From NCBI GenBank assembly GCA_933228675.1, contig OW121740.1:5511501-5575500 (forward strand): DNA of 64,000 bases. The letters run 5' to 3'. Positions within the stretch are counted from its first letter, which is position 1; the number at the start of each line of letters is the position of its first letter. A program made the translations under genes and the position numbers. Origin of the DNA: Stomorhina lunata. Its lineage: Eukaryota > Arthropoda > Insecta > Diptera > Rhiniidae. Shown here piece after piece: positions 36,494 to 48,339 of this stretch. The notes below the pieces were generated by a model that saw nothing but the letters and a program-made list of their open reading frames with translations, was not told the origin of the DNA and did no database searches.

Positions 36494-36573
36494 AAAAATT
36501 ATTCGCATGTGATCCTATTATATTACATTGTTAAATAAATGTAACAGACTGAGATCAAATGCGAATAATTTTT
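36494..36573. mobile_element. 80-bp mini foldback element
   Basis: Terminal inverted repeats of 21 bp (AAAAATTATTCGCATGTGAT.. at 36494 and ..ATCAAATGCGAATAATTTTT at 36554-36573, one mismatch) surround TATATTACATTGTTAAATAA and ATGTAACAG. The GATC-AAATGC terminus and the ATGTAACAG block are shared with the large foldback element 170 bp downstream. Confidence 0.75.
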
Positions 36574-36745
36574 ATTTTTTTAAAATTTCGATGATAAATA
36601 ATAAATAGAAAATTTTGTGAAATTTTTTATAGAAAATTTTCAACGTAAAATTTTTATAGAAAATTTTCAATATAAAATTTTTTTAGTAAATTTTCGATGT
36701 AAAATTTTTGGATAATTTGTGATAAAATTTTATAGAAAATATTCT

Positions 36746-37318
36746 ATTCAAAAAGAAGTGTATTTGCATTTGATCCCAAACCTGTTACATTTATTTATTA
36801 ATGTAACAGATCAATTTATTGATAAAAACCCAAAAAATGTTTGCGGAGAAACCAAATTCCTCGACGCGTTTCGATGGTTGGTTAAGCCATCTCTTCAGGA
36901 GGATTATCCCCAATTTAGACAGATCGAAAACCTCGCATTATTACTAAATTTACAAACATAACTATTAAGAATTATGTTCATAAACCAAAAGTAAAAGCGT
37001 AGATTATCGACTGAACAAAAACAAACATTTTTCAGTTTTCATCTACCTTCACTTCGATAATCTACGCTTTTACTTTTGGTTTATGAACATAATTCTTAAT
37101 AGTTATGTTTGTAAATTTAGTAATAATGCGAGGTTTTCGATCTGTCTAAATTGGGGATAATCCTCCTGAAGAGATGGCTTAACCAACCATCGAAACGCGT
37201 CGAGGAATTTGGTTTCTCCGCAAACATTTTTTGGCTTTTTATCAATAAATTGATCTGTTACATTAATAAATAAATGTAACAGGTTTGGGATCAAATGCAA
37301 ATACACTTCTTTTTGAAT
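36746..37318. mobile_element. Foldback element with two 265-bp arms
   Basis: The left arm (36746-37010) and right arm (37054-37318) are exact reverse complements apart from one C/G mismatch in the GATAAAAACCCAAAAAATG segment. The loop is 43 nt (37011-37053). Both arms therefore carry the same open frame (67-80 codons, containing CGETKFLDAFRWLVKPSLQE), read on plus in one arm and minus in the other. I do not recognise the peptide and take it as a by-product. The arms are richer in G+C than the surrounding array (for example CGACGCGTTTCGATGG). No transposase or clear target-site duplication is seen. Near identity of the arms points to recent origin or gene conversion. Confidence 0.92.
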
Positions 37319-38744
37319 AATATTTACATCCCGACTAATTTGTTATTTTTTGAAAATATTCTATGTAAAATTTTTTAAACAAAAATTTTTATCTAAAATT
37401 ATTAATTGAAAAATTTTTATAAAAAATGTTCAATGTAAAATTTTTTATATTAAATTTTCAATGTAATTTGTAGCTTAAAATTTTTCAATTACAAAATGAT
37501 TACAGAAAATTGTTGATGTAAAATTGCTTCAGGAAAAATTTTCATGTCAAATTTTTAATGGAATAATTTGTATCGCAAAATTTTTTTATAGAAAATATCA
37601 GATGTAAAATTTTTTGTTATAAAAAATTTTTCATGTAAATTTTTTTATACAAATTTTTCGGTGTAATTTTTTTTTTATAAAATTTTCGCTGTAATTTTTT
37701 TTTTAATTTTCTATAGAAATTTTCATTATAAAATTATGTGTAGAAGTTTTCATTCTAAAATTTCTATAGAAATTTTGGTTATAAATAAAATTTTCTTCAG
37801 GAAATTTTCGTTTTTTTATGTAAAAAATTTCCTAAAAAATACTTAAAAAATTTCATTGAAAAATTTTGTGAATTTAAATATTTCTCCACCCATGATCCTT
37901 ATAACTGCAGGCTTTAAAATCCTGCTGCTGAGGAATCCTATTTTTTTCTGTGAATTTTGTGCATCTAACCTCATGCTGCCTATGAGCGGAAAAACGACCA
38001 AAAAGAAAAATTATGACGCTGTTTTAAATATTTTGTATTACTTTTGTAAAAGACTTTTTATATTCCCTAAATCATGTTTTTTCTGTCCCTAAAATTCTTC
38101 CATTTGACTGCATTGTTTCCTTTGTTTCAGTTCAAACTGAAGTGCGTCAGTGGGTGAGAACTAGAACTTTTATTTTAACTTATATTTCGTTCGTTTTCAT
38201 TGTAGTTTGTTCCCATTTCCAGTCGAGTTAATAGAATATAAAAGAGACTTAAGTGAGTAATGGTTTGTAATTTCGTAAAAGCGCTTATGTCGAGCTTTCA
38301 AAAGGATTTTTATTTCCTTATCCCCTTTTGCTTTTACTTTTAGTACTTGAGTTTTTACTTTTTTTTATTAGTTTTTTTTAAGATTTTTCCTTTTTCTGAC
38401 ATAACTTAAAGTGGTTTAAGGATTCTTTAGTTTCTGAGTATTTTCTAACCCTTCGAGGAAAGTGGAAAACAAGTGCAAACGACTTGTAAGCTCAAGTAAT
38501 AAAACAAATGCAATTTTATTACTTTATATGAAATTAATGTGTGTTAAATGCCACTAACACTTAAAAATGCTGTAAACTCCAAGTATTAATGTCGAATATG
38601 AATCTTTTCTTGGTGTGGACTTTAAAGAAAACTATTTGAAGGGTAAATAAACCTTTTTGTGATCAATAAGTAATTGATACTATCTTATAAATTACATATA
38701 TGAGATAGCTTCCAATATAATGATAAATTCAATTGACTTTAAGC

Positions 38745-38925
38745 CGGTCATCAAGAATTAATGTTTTCCAAATTTCCTTAAATTCTGTTAAAAATACCTA
38801 TAAAAAAAGAATTGATTAAGAATGGACAGACAGAATTTCAGATTTTTTTATTTTTTGCTACATACATCATCCCATGAGCACTATTACCCACCTTGATTGT
38901 ATAGGGTATTTTATGTGCTTAACAA
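38745..38925 (+). mobile_element. Degenerate GTCY-type element fragment
   Basis: The segment contains CCAAATTTCCTTAAATTCTG, GAATGGACAGACAGAATTTC, CTACATACATCATCCCATGA and a tail ACCTTGATTGTATAGGGTAT. The order matches the last third of copies A and B. The GTCY run is reduced to GGACAGACAG. Confidence 0.5.
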
Positions 38926-39254
38926 AACTTTAGTCTGGGATATTAATATAATAAAATGCAAACCATTAAAGTTAGCACTTGATTGACAGAGTGCGATAGA
39001 GGCAAAATGATTGAATTAAAGGATGAAAAATTGTATAAGTGACTAAATAAAGTGAACAAGTGTGAAAGAGTTCGTAGTAAAAATATTAAAGAACATTTAA
39101 AAAAAAGGAACTAATAAATCAAATATAAAATTTGTTTAAATTTTTCGATTTCCTTAATTTTTCTTTAAGTTAATTCCAAAGCTTAAATATTTAATTAAAT
39201 TTTTAATAAACTTGCATAAGCAATTGCAGTTTCGGTATTAAATAAATATAAAAC

Positions 39255-39312
39255 TCTTATGCCCTACACCATCACAAGTGGGAAGGTTGGCGCTGATGTT
39301 CGTAACACACAG
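39255..39312 (-). mobile_element. Inverted tail of a GTCY-type element abutting array G
   Basis: TATGCCCTACACCATCACAA then GGTTGGCGCTGATGTTCGTA and ACACACAG is the reverse of the hairpin tail plus the CATCAGCAC motif. Array G starts within a few bases of it, so the array may have grown next to the element end. Confidence 0.55.
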
Positions 39313-42300
39313 TCTAAATTTTCGATGTAAAATTTTTTTATAGAATATTTTTTATGCAAAATTTTTAAAAGAAAATTGATAATATACAATTTTATCGAAA
39401 ATTGTTTATATAAAATTTTTTTACAGAAATTTTTTGTTACAAAACTTTTTTCAGAAGCTTTTTGATGAAAAATTTTGTTAAGAAAATTTTTAATGTGAAA
39501 GTTTTTCTAGAAAATGTTTGATGTAAAATTTTTAATAGAAAACTTTCAAAGTAAATATTTTTATAGAAAATTATCAAAATAAAAATTTTTATAGACAATT
39601 TTTTTTTTAATTTTTTTATAAAAAATTTTTGACCAAAATTTTTTTATATCAAATTTTTGATGAAAAATTTTTTATAGAAAATTTTCAAAATAAAAATTTT
39701 TATAGACAATTTTTATTAAAAAATTTATTTATAGAAAATTTTTGATAAAAATTTTTTTACAGAAAATTTTCGATGTAAAATTTTTTATAGAAAATTTTCG
39801 AAATAAAAATTTTTATAGATAATTTTTTATTAAAAAATTTATTAATAGAAAATTTTTTACAGAAAATTTTCGACGTAAAATTTTTTATAGAAAATTTTCA
39901 AAGTGAATATTTTAATAGAAAATTTTTTACTAAAAAACTTTTGATGAACATTTTTTCACAGAAAATTTTTAATGTAAAATTTTCAATTTGAAACTTTTTA
40001 TAAAAAATTTTTAATGTAATTTTTCTACAGAAAATTTTTCAATGTAAAATTTTTTATAGAAAATTTTTCAATGTAATATTTTTTATAGAAAATTTTTAAT
40101 GTAAATTTTTTTATAGAAAATTTTTAATGTAAATTTTTTTATAGAAAATTTTTAATGTAAATTATTTTTATAGAAAATTTTTAATGCAAAATTTTTTATA
40201 GAAAATTTTTAATGTAAATTTTTTTTATAGAAAATTTTCAATGTAAAATTTTGTTTATAGAAAATTTTTAATGTAGATTTTTCTTATAGAAAATTTCCCA
40301 TATACAATTTTTTATAGAAAATTTTTCAATGTAAATTTTTTTATAGAAAATTTTTAATGCAAAATTTTTGATGAACATTTTTTTACAGAAAATTTTTGAT
40401 GTTAAATTTTTTATAGAAAATTTTTAATGTAATTTTTTCCACAGAAAATTTTTCAATGTAAAATTTTGTTATAGAAAATTTTTAATGTAAAATTTTTTTA
40501 TAGAAAATTTTTAATGTAAATTTTTTTATAGAAAATTTTTAATGTAAATTTTTTTATAGAAAATTTTTAATGTAAATTATTTTTATAGAAAATTTTTAAT
40601 GCAAAATGTTTTATAGAAAATTTTTAATGTAAATTTTTTTTATAGAAAATTTTCAATGTAAAATTTTGTTTATAGAAAATTTTTAATGTAGATTTTTCTT
40701 ATAGAAAATTTCCCATATACAATTTTTTATAGAAAATTTTTCAATGTAAATTTTTTTATAGAAAATTTTTAATGTAAAATTTTTGATGAACATTTTTTTA
40801 CAGAAAATTTTTGATGTTAAATTTTTTATAGAAAATTTTTAATGTAATTTTTTCTACAGAAAATTTTTCAATGTAAATTTTTTTATAGAAAATTTTTACT
40901 ATTCAATGAAAATTTTTTATAGAACATTTTTAATGTAAAATTTTTTTATAGAAAATTTTCAATGTAAAATTTTTTTATAGAAAATTTTTGAAAAAATTTT
41001 AAAATTAAAATTAAAATTTTTTTATAGAAAATTTTTAATAGAATAGAAAATTTTCAATGTAAAATTCTTTATAGAAAATTTTTTATGTAAAATTCTTTAT
41101 AGAAAATTTTCAATGTAATTTTTTCTATAGAAAATTTTTCAATGTAAAATTTTGTTATAGAAAATTTTCAATGTAAAATTTTTTTATAGAAAATTTTTAA
41201 TGTAAATTTTTTTATAGAAAATTTTTAATGTAAATTATTTTTATAGAAAATTTTCAATGCAAAATTTTTTATAAAAAATTTTTGATATTAATTTTTTTTA
41301 TAGAAAATTTTCAATATAAAATTTTTTTATAGAAAATTTTTAATATAAATTTTTCTTATAGAAAATTTTTCAATGTAAAATTTTGTTATAGAAAATTTTC
41401 AATGTAAATTTTTTTTATAGAAAATTTTTAATGTAAACTTTTTTATAGAAAATTTTCATTGTAAAATTTTTTTATAGAAAATTTTCAATGTAAAATTTTT
41501 TATAGAAAATTTTCAATGTAAAGTCTTTTATATATATTTTTAAATGTAATTTTTTCTATAGAAAATTTTTAATTTAAATTTTTTTTTATAGAAAATTTTC
41601 AGTGCAAATATTTTTAATAGAAAAAATAAATATTTTTACAGTAAATTTTCAAAGTAAATATTTAAACATAAAATTTTCAATATAAAAATTTTTATAGAGA
41701 ATTTTTTATTAAAAAATTTTTATATAGAAAATGTTTAATGAAAATTTTCTATATAAAATTTTTTAAAGAAAATTTTCAAAATAAAATTTTTTATAGACAA
41801 TTTTTTATTTCAATATTTATTTATAGAATATGTTTGATGAAATTTTTTTACAGAAAATTTTCAGTGTTAAATATTTTATAGAAAATTTCTTATTTTATTT
41901 GATGAAAACTTTTTTACAGAAAATTTTCGATGTAAAATCTTTTATAGAATTACTCGAAAGTAATTATTTTTGTAGAAAATTTCCAAAATAAAATTTTTTG
42001 TAGACAATTTTTTATAAAAAGACGTATTTGTAAAAAATTTTTGATAAAAAAATTTTTACAGAAAATTGTTGATATAAAATTTTTCAATAAAACATTTTTT
42101 GTATAACTTTTTGTTATAAAATTTTCTACAGAAATTTTGGTTATAAAAGTTTTTTTAGACATTTCTGCTACAAAAAATATATATTAAAATATTTGTTATA
42201 AAATTAATAGAAATTTTCATTTTCATTTTTTACAAAACCATTTTAATTTAAAAGTTTTTATACGAAATTTTCGATGTAAAATTGTTGACATAAAATTTTT

Positions 42301-42360
42301 TGATTTCATTTTGTCTTTCCTAAACAAATTTTTAACACACAATTTTTTATATACTCGTAC
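39313..42360. repeat. A/T-tract tandem array G (about 29-30-bp unit)
   Basis: The unit is TTTTTTATAGAAAATTTTTA followed by ATGTAAA, with CGATGTAAA and CAAAATAAA spacers at the edges. A 415-bp higher-order duplication is clear in the centre (see separate entry). The right edge (41.6-42.36 kb) decays into mixed spacers. Confidence 0.93.
40000..40870. repeat. 415-bp tandem duplication within array G
   Basis: The rare block GATGAACATTTTTTTACAG occurs with ATGAAC at 40371 and 40786. A second rare block, TTCTTATAGAAAATTTCCCA, starts at 40281 and 40696. Both pairs are 415 bp apart, so a multi-unit segment was duplicated once. Confidence 0.9.
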
Positions 42361-44639
42361 AATTTTGCATGTAAAAAAATTTCCTGGAAAACATCTTCTC
42401 TGGAAAATCTAATTGAACAATTTTGTTTAACTATTTAGAGCTTTTTTAGCCCATGATCTCTATTGCGCAAAATATGAAATCTTGAATGTATGAATTATTT
42501 TTTTTTTCAGTGAATTTTGAACATCGAACCGAAATGCAAAAATATGTTATTCTTTTTACAAAACTTTTATCTAAAATGTTTATAAATAATTTTAGTTATT
42601 TCTGAAATTGAATAGAATTTTATATATATATATATTTTTTTTTTTGCTAAACAAAATCGTCCCATATTTCGTCATAATATTAAGAGGTTCATGACTTCAG
42701 TTCATTTAAACTAAAAGCATTGATTTTTAAATTTCTCAAGAATTTTTTCCTCTACATTTATGTGGTTTCCAAATGAATTTCAATGTATGTATGTATGGAT
42801 GTTTGGTTGAATATATTGAAATGGTCATAAATCAAAAGTTCATTGTGCGGAACACCAGCCACCAATGCAGCAAAATTACTAAGATTGACTGCCAGTCGAA
42901 GAAAAACAGTAAGAAAAATAATTTTAATTTTAGTAGGAAGTTTGGTGGAAAGTATAAAATATATATAAATTTCTGATAAAATCTTAAATGTCAAACTTAG
43001 AGATTTTCCACAAAATCAATAGTAGCTTAACATTTTTCATCACTCCCAATACAACCTTCGTATTTTATGTTCAGTTGTAATCTATTATAAGAGGAAAACT
43101 ATAAGTCAGTATTGGTTAAAGTACACACATGGAGGCTTCCAAATATTCTCCTACATATACCTTTGTATGTTTGTATATATACATACATATGTATTTGTAT
43201 GTATGTGTATATAAAAATCCCCAAAAATATGCCGACTCTTATATTTTCCCCCATTTATTTATATAAAAATATGCTTTAACACAAAAGCTTTGTGGCCAAA
43301 ATGTGGCAGCCACACTCGTTGAAACAAATAAAACATTAATCATACAACATTCAATGACGGCTTAAAGAGATAAGAAAAGAAATAAATCAATTTGAAGTTA
43401 AAAAATTCACAAAAAAAACGAGGGAGGAGGATGTCAAAGAAATATAGTGTGCTTCAATAAGTCAATAAAGTAAGGTATGTTTTGGCAAAAAATACATATA
43501 TGTATCTCTATACTTTTACACGCACAAAACCAAACGATATATTATAAAATTGAACAGGCGATTTCCATACTAAGCTCCTAACAAGGAAACGGATATGTCA
43601 GCCAAAACTCTGATATTAGTATAGGGTAATCAAAGTGTTTTTGTTTCGGTGTGGTATTAATATAGGGTGATCAAGGACTGAGTGTAAAATTAAACTTGAT
43701 TGGCACTAACAGTACCATTATCTAGACTTTAGAAAGAACTGATGATTGTTGCACTTTGTTTCTTATAGAAAAAAGGGGCTTTCAAAATATATGAAAAAAC
43801 TTTCAAATAAAAACATCTCTTAGGCCAAAAAATCTTTCCTTATGAAGATTCAATGATAATGATAAAGTCTTCACTATAGGGATTTATACTGTTACGTTTT
43901 ATAAGGTTTTGTGACACATCACGTTTCATTACATTTCAGCAGGAGATGGAAATGTTTTGTTTTATATATACGCTCTTGCGTGCTATTTTGTTGGCTTATT
44001 CATCTCGATTTGACCTATATTCGACAAGGCGGTACTTGTATTTAAAAGACTTTGGTCAGACCTTTAGAATTATTATTATTATTATTTTTTATAAAAGCTC
44101 ATGCTTAAATTGCCAACGTGCGTTTGTTAATGTTAATATACATACATTTGTGTTTTTTATTGTTGCCGTTCCTTTAAGTATTACTCTTGTCTGTTATTGC
44201 CATAGTACCCAGCGGCGGCTTTCAATCTTTTCCTTTCATTTAACCATTTTATTAATGTCATGCTGACAGCTAAAGGCCTCAAGTTTTGTAACATTCTACG
44301 ATGTTTATTATTTGATGACACAGAAACACGTACAGTAATTTACCATTACATTCACTTAGATTTAAATCCTTGCTCTTTGCGTTTAACTCAGCTTAACACA
44401 GAAACACACATACTCTTGCAAATATATTTTGTTGGGTTGTATCGTTTATGGTTTTTAAGCTTTCAGATACAAAATTAACCCTTTTAGCAGGGCTAAAGAC
44501 TATATCCTTTGACTTTTGATATGTCAAATCATAAAATAAATTTCTCTCATACACAAATTTAAAAATAAGCTTAAGTTTTCTTTTGAATTTTAACACAAAT
44601 GACAATTGAAAATAAATTTATTTGTTATGCAAAATATGA
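42361..44639. other. AT-rich stretch with short microsatellites
   Basis: It holds (TA)n near 42620-42635 and a TATG/TATA-rich tract near 43160-43215. The longest non-repeat frame (106 codons, 43946-44266 plus) starts just after a TTACATTTCAG acceptor-like string but is hydrophobic, includes an isoleucine run from ATT repeats and has no known domain. I do not call it a gene. Confidence 0.5.
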
Positions 44640-46870
44640 AATTTTTGATAGTTTTTCTAAAAAAAAGAAATAATTGAAAATTTTCATATAAAAAAACCTA
44701 AAATTTAACAATTTTTGTTTAAAAAATAAAAATAAAATTTTAAAATTTTCCTATAAAAATAAGAAATTTAAAAAAAAAAAATCCATTAACAATGAAATTT
44801 TTGAAAAATTTCCTATAAAAATAAGAAATTTTTGAGAAATTTCCTATAAATATAAGAAATGTTAAACATTTTCCCATCAAAATAAGAAAATTTGGAAAAA
44901 TTTCCTATAAAAATAAGAAATTGTTCAAAAATTTCGTATAAAAATAAGAATATTTGAAAAATTTCCTATAAAAATAAGAAATTTTTGAAAATTTTCCTAC
45001 AAAATATAAAATTTTTGAAAAATTTCCTACAAAATATAAAATTTTTGAAAAAATTCCTATAAAAATAAAAAATTTTTTAAAAATTTCCTATAAAAATAAA
45101 CAAATTTTGAAAAATTTCCTATAGAAACAAGAAATTTTTGAAAACTTTCCCATAAAAATAAGAAATTTTTGAAAATTTTCCTATAAAAATAAGAAATTTT
45201 TGAAAAATTTCCTATAAAAATACAAAATTTTTGAAAAATTTCCTATAACAATAAGAAATTTTTGAAAAATTTGCTATAAAAATAGGAAATTTTTGAAAAA
45301 TTTCAAAAAAAAATAAGAATTTTTTTTTTTTAATTTCCTATAAAAATAAGAAATTTTTGAAAAATTTCCTATAAAAATAAAAAATTTTTGAAAACTTTCC
45401 TATAAAAAATAGAATTTTTTAAAAAATTTCCTATAAAAATAAGAAATTATTGAAAAATTTCCTATAAAAATAAGAAATTTTTGAAAAATTTCCTATAAAA
45501 TTAAGAAATTTCTGAAAAATTTCTTATAAAAATAAGAAATTTTTGAAAAATTTCCTATAAAAATAAGAAATTTTTAAAAAATTTCGTATAAAACTAAGAA
45601 ATTTTTGAAGAATTTCCTATAAAAATAAGAAATTTTTTTTAAAATTTGCTATAAAAATAAGATATTTTTTAAAAATTTCCTATAGAAATAAGAAATTTTT
45701 GAAAAATTTCCTACAAAAATAAGAAATTTTTGAAAAAATTTCCTATAAAAATATGAAATTTTTGAAAAAATTCCTAAAAAAATAAGAAATTTATGAAAAA
45801 TTTCCTACAAAAATAAGAAATTTTTGAAAAATTTAATATAAAAATCAGAAATTTTTGAAAAATTTCCTATAAAAATAAAAAATTTCTGTAAAATTTCTTA
45901 TAAAAATAAGAAATTTTTGAAAAATTTCCTATAAAAATAAGAAATTTTTAAAAAATTTCGTATAAAATTAAAAAATTTTTGAAAAATTTCGTATAAAACT
46001 AAGAAATTTTTGAAGAATTTCCTATAAAAATAAGAAATTTTTTTAAAATTTGCTATAAAAATAAGAAATTTTTTAAAAATTTCCTATAGAAATAAGAAAT
46101 TTTTGAAAAATTTCTTACAAAAATAAGAAATTTTTGAAAAAATTTCCTATAAAAATACGAAATTTTTGAAAAATTTCCTAAAAAAATAAGAAATTTACGA
46201 AAAAACAAAAATAATAACAAAAATAAGAAATTTTTGAACAGTTTAATAAAATTTTTTTTTTGAAAATTTTCTTAAAAAAATAAGAAATTTTTGAAAAATT
46301 TCCTATAAAATAAGAATTTTTTGAAAAATTTTCCTATAAAAGTAGGAAATTTTTCAAAAACTGAAATATAAATTTTTGAAAATGTTACTATAGAAATAAG
46401 TAAATTTTTTTAAATTTCAAATCAAAATCAAAAAAGTTTTTCAACTTTTGAAAAATGTCCTATAAAAATCAGAAATTTTTGAAAAATTTCTTATAAAAAC
46501 AAGGAATTTTTGAAAATTTTCCTATAAAAATAAGAAATTTTTTTTTTTAATTTGCTATAAAAATAAGACATTTTTTAAAAATTTGCTATAAAAATAAGAA
46601 ACTTTTTAAAAATTTCCTATAAAAATAAGAAATTTTTGCAAAATTTCCTATAAATATAAGAAATTTTTAAAAAAAATCCTATAAAAATAAGAAATTTTTG
46701 AAAAAAAATCTATAAAAATAAGAAATTTTTTAAAAATTTCCTATAAAAATAAGAAACTTTTGAAAAATTTCCTATAAAAATAAGAAATTTTTGTAAAATT
46801 TTTTATAAAAACAATCAATTTTTGAAAATTTTACTATAAAGAAAAATTTGGAAAATTTCCTATTTATATA
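44640..46870 (-). repeat. A/T-tract tandem array H (about 31-bp unit)
   Basis: The unit is TTTCCTATAAAAATAAGAAA followed by TTTTTGAAAAA. A 405-bp internal duplication is marked by GAAGAATTTCCTATAAAAAT (first G at 45607 and 46012). It is the reverse complement of the arrays at 48.3-50.4 and 51.4-54.3 kb, and strand is given relative to those. Confidence 0.95.
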
Positions 46871-48339
46871 AATAATAAATAATCTTCTATTTTTACATGA
46901 TATTTTCTGCCTACATTTGAGAGGCTTTTGCCTAGTTCTTGTTATTTTTCCATTTTAAACTGAACATTGTATATTATTGTGTGACATCTTTAAGTAAACA
47001 TATTCACCTTGTCAGTTTTTTTATGCTACTTACAATAAAAAAGCCTTGGGCCACCACTTCCTAACCATGGACAATAAATTCATAGTCATTCTCGTTATCT
47101 GTACCATCATCTGCAGGAAAAGCAACAGTATCGGTTTGGTCGTTGTTATTGGTTATAATCTTACATGGAAAAAGATGGAAACGAAAGGAAGGACAATTTT
47201 TTAATTTACAATGAAAAAGGGAGCAAAAATGAGAAGAAAACAAATCTTAAAAAAAAATAAATATTTTTATAAATTTTTTTGCAAAATTTTCTAGCAATTT
47301 TTTCCGACTTGGATGAGCTTGTCATAACACATGGTCGTCTAAAGACATGAGATTCATTTTTTAATAGAATCTGAAGTTGAGGGAGCAAACATGCATGAAT
47401 AGAATAACGGGTTGTAGTCGTTAATAGTCTCGTAACTTCGTGTATCTGTTCAGTATTAGGGCAAAAGGATATGAGTTGTTGTTGTTAAAAAAAATCTCAA
47501 GTAAATACATTTGTTGCAAGTTCACATTACTACTATGTCATTTTCACAGATAGAAAACTAAAAACCAACTCAACTTTTAAAATAAAAAGAACATGACATT
47601 AAATGAATAAAGGATACATGGGGCAGTAAGGACAATAGTGGGACAAGGTTTAGCAAGACAAACTGCAAATAGGAAAAACTGAGTTGAAAATAAAAAATGA
47701 ATCTTTGCTCCAGCTTGATGCATGCCACTTTACATTTAAAATCAAGAGAATCGAGGTTGAATTGCAAGAAAACATAAACTATGAAATTAGATTAAAATCA
47801 TCATTCATATCAATGATTGTCAACAAACTCAAACTAACACCATGACATTCGGTCTTACAGGGCCAGAGTGTCAACAGTTAAGTATGAAAGTTTTCTGACA
47901 GTTATATAAAAAATAACTGTATAAAATAGTTTGAATGAGAGAAGCCTCTTTAGTACAAAACAGCTTTAAAGATTTTTCCTCTAAGAACCATATTTTGATC
48001 TGAGAAAGAACTTTAACAAAATAAAATTTCCCTGGATATTTTTGCACTTCACTGAAACATTATTTTCATTAAAATAAAGCGCATTTGCAATAACACACTC
48101 ATTTGCAATAACACACTAACATTCATGAAATCATTTTTCCTTTAACAAATTGCATTAGCCTGAGGATAAGTACACTAAACAAACTCAAACACAAATATCA
48201 ATACATACATAAATATTTATGTATATGTATGGCTAAAAAAGCAAGAATGAAATTTTTGGACCTTTAATGCAAATTTCCACAAGATGAGTATAACCAAAAA
48301 AAACCCTTGCCATTTTACATACTAATTTACCTTTTAAAG
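46871..48339. other. AT-rich segment between inverted arrays H and I
   Basis: No gene is called. A possible short terminal exon on the minus strand (47061-47160) is discussed as a finding. An 18-bp tandem duplication CATTTGCAATAACACACT lies at 48082-48117. The hairpin CAGTTAT / ATAACTG lies at about 47898-47920. Confidence 0.5.

Larger units (their letters stand above)
35050..37860. repeat. A/T-tract tandem array F, interrupted by foldback elements
   Basis: Same type as array E (TTTTTTATAGAAAATTTTCA then ATGTAAAA; also CGATGTAAAA spacers to the right). It is interrupted at 36494-36573 and 36746-37318 by foldback elements. After the insert (37340-37860) the array is much degraded. The low-complexity run near 36115-36137 is mostly T. 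Confidence 0.9.
37861..39315. other. AT-rich gap with two element remnants
   Basis: No gene is recognised; the 78-codon frame at 37856-38092 has no known motif. Remnants of the GTCY-type element lie at 38745-38925 and 39255-39312. Confidence 0.55.

Noticed and set aside
36719..37306. Matching 67- and 80-codon frames in the two foldback arms as a real protein
   Set aside because: The identity follows from the inverted repeat. The frame has no recognisable domain and no upstream gene structure.
43946..44266. 106-codon frame as a gene
   Set aside because: Hydrophobic, contains an isoleucine run from ATT repeats, and shows no domain or supporting exon neighbours. The acceptor-like string upstream is not enough.
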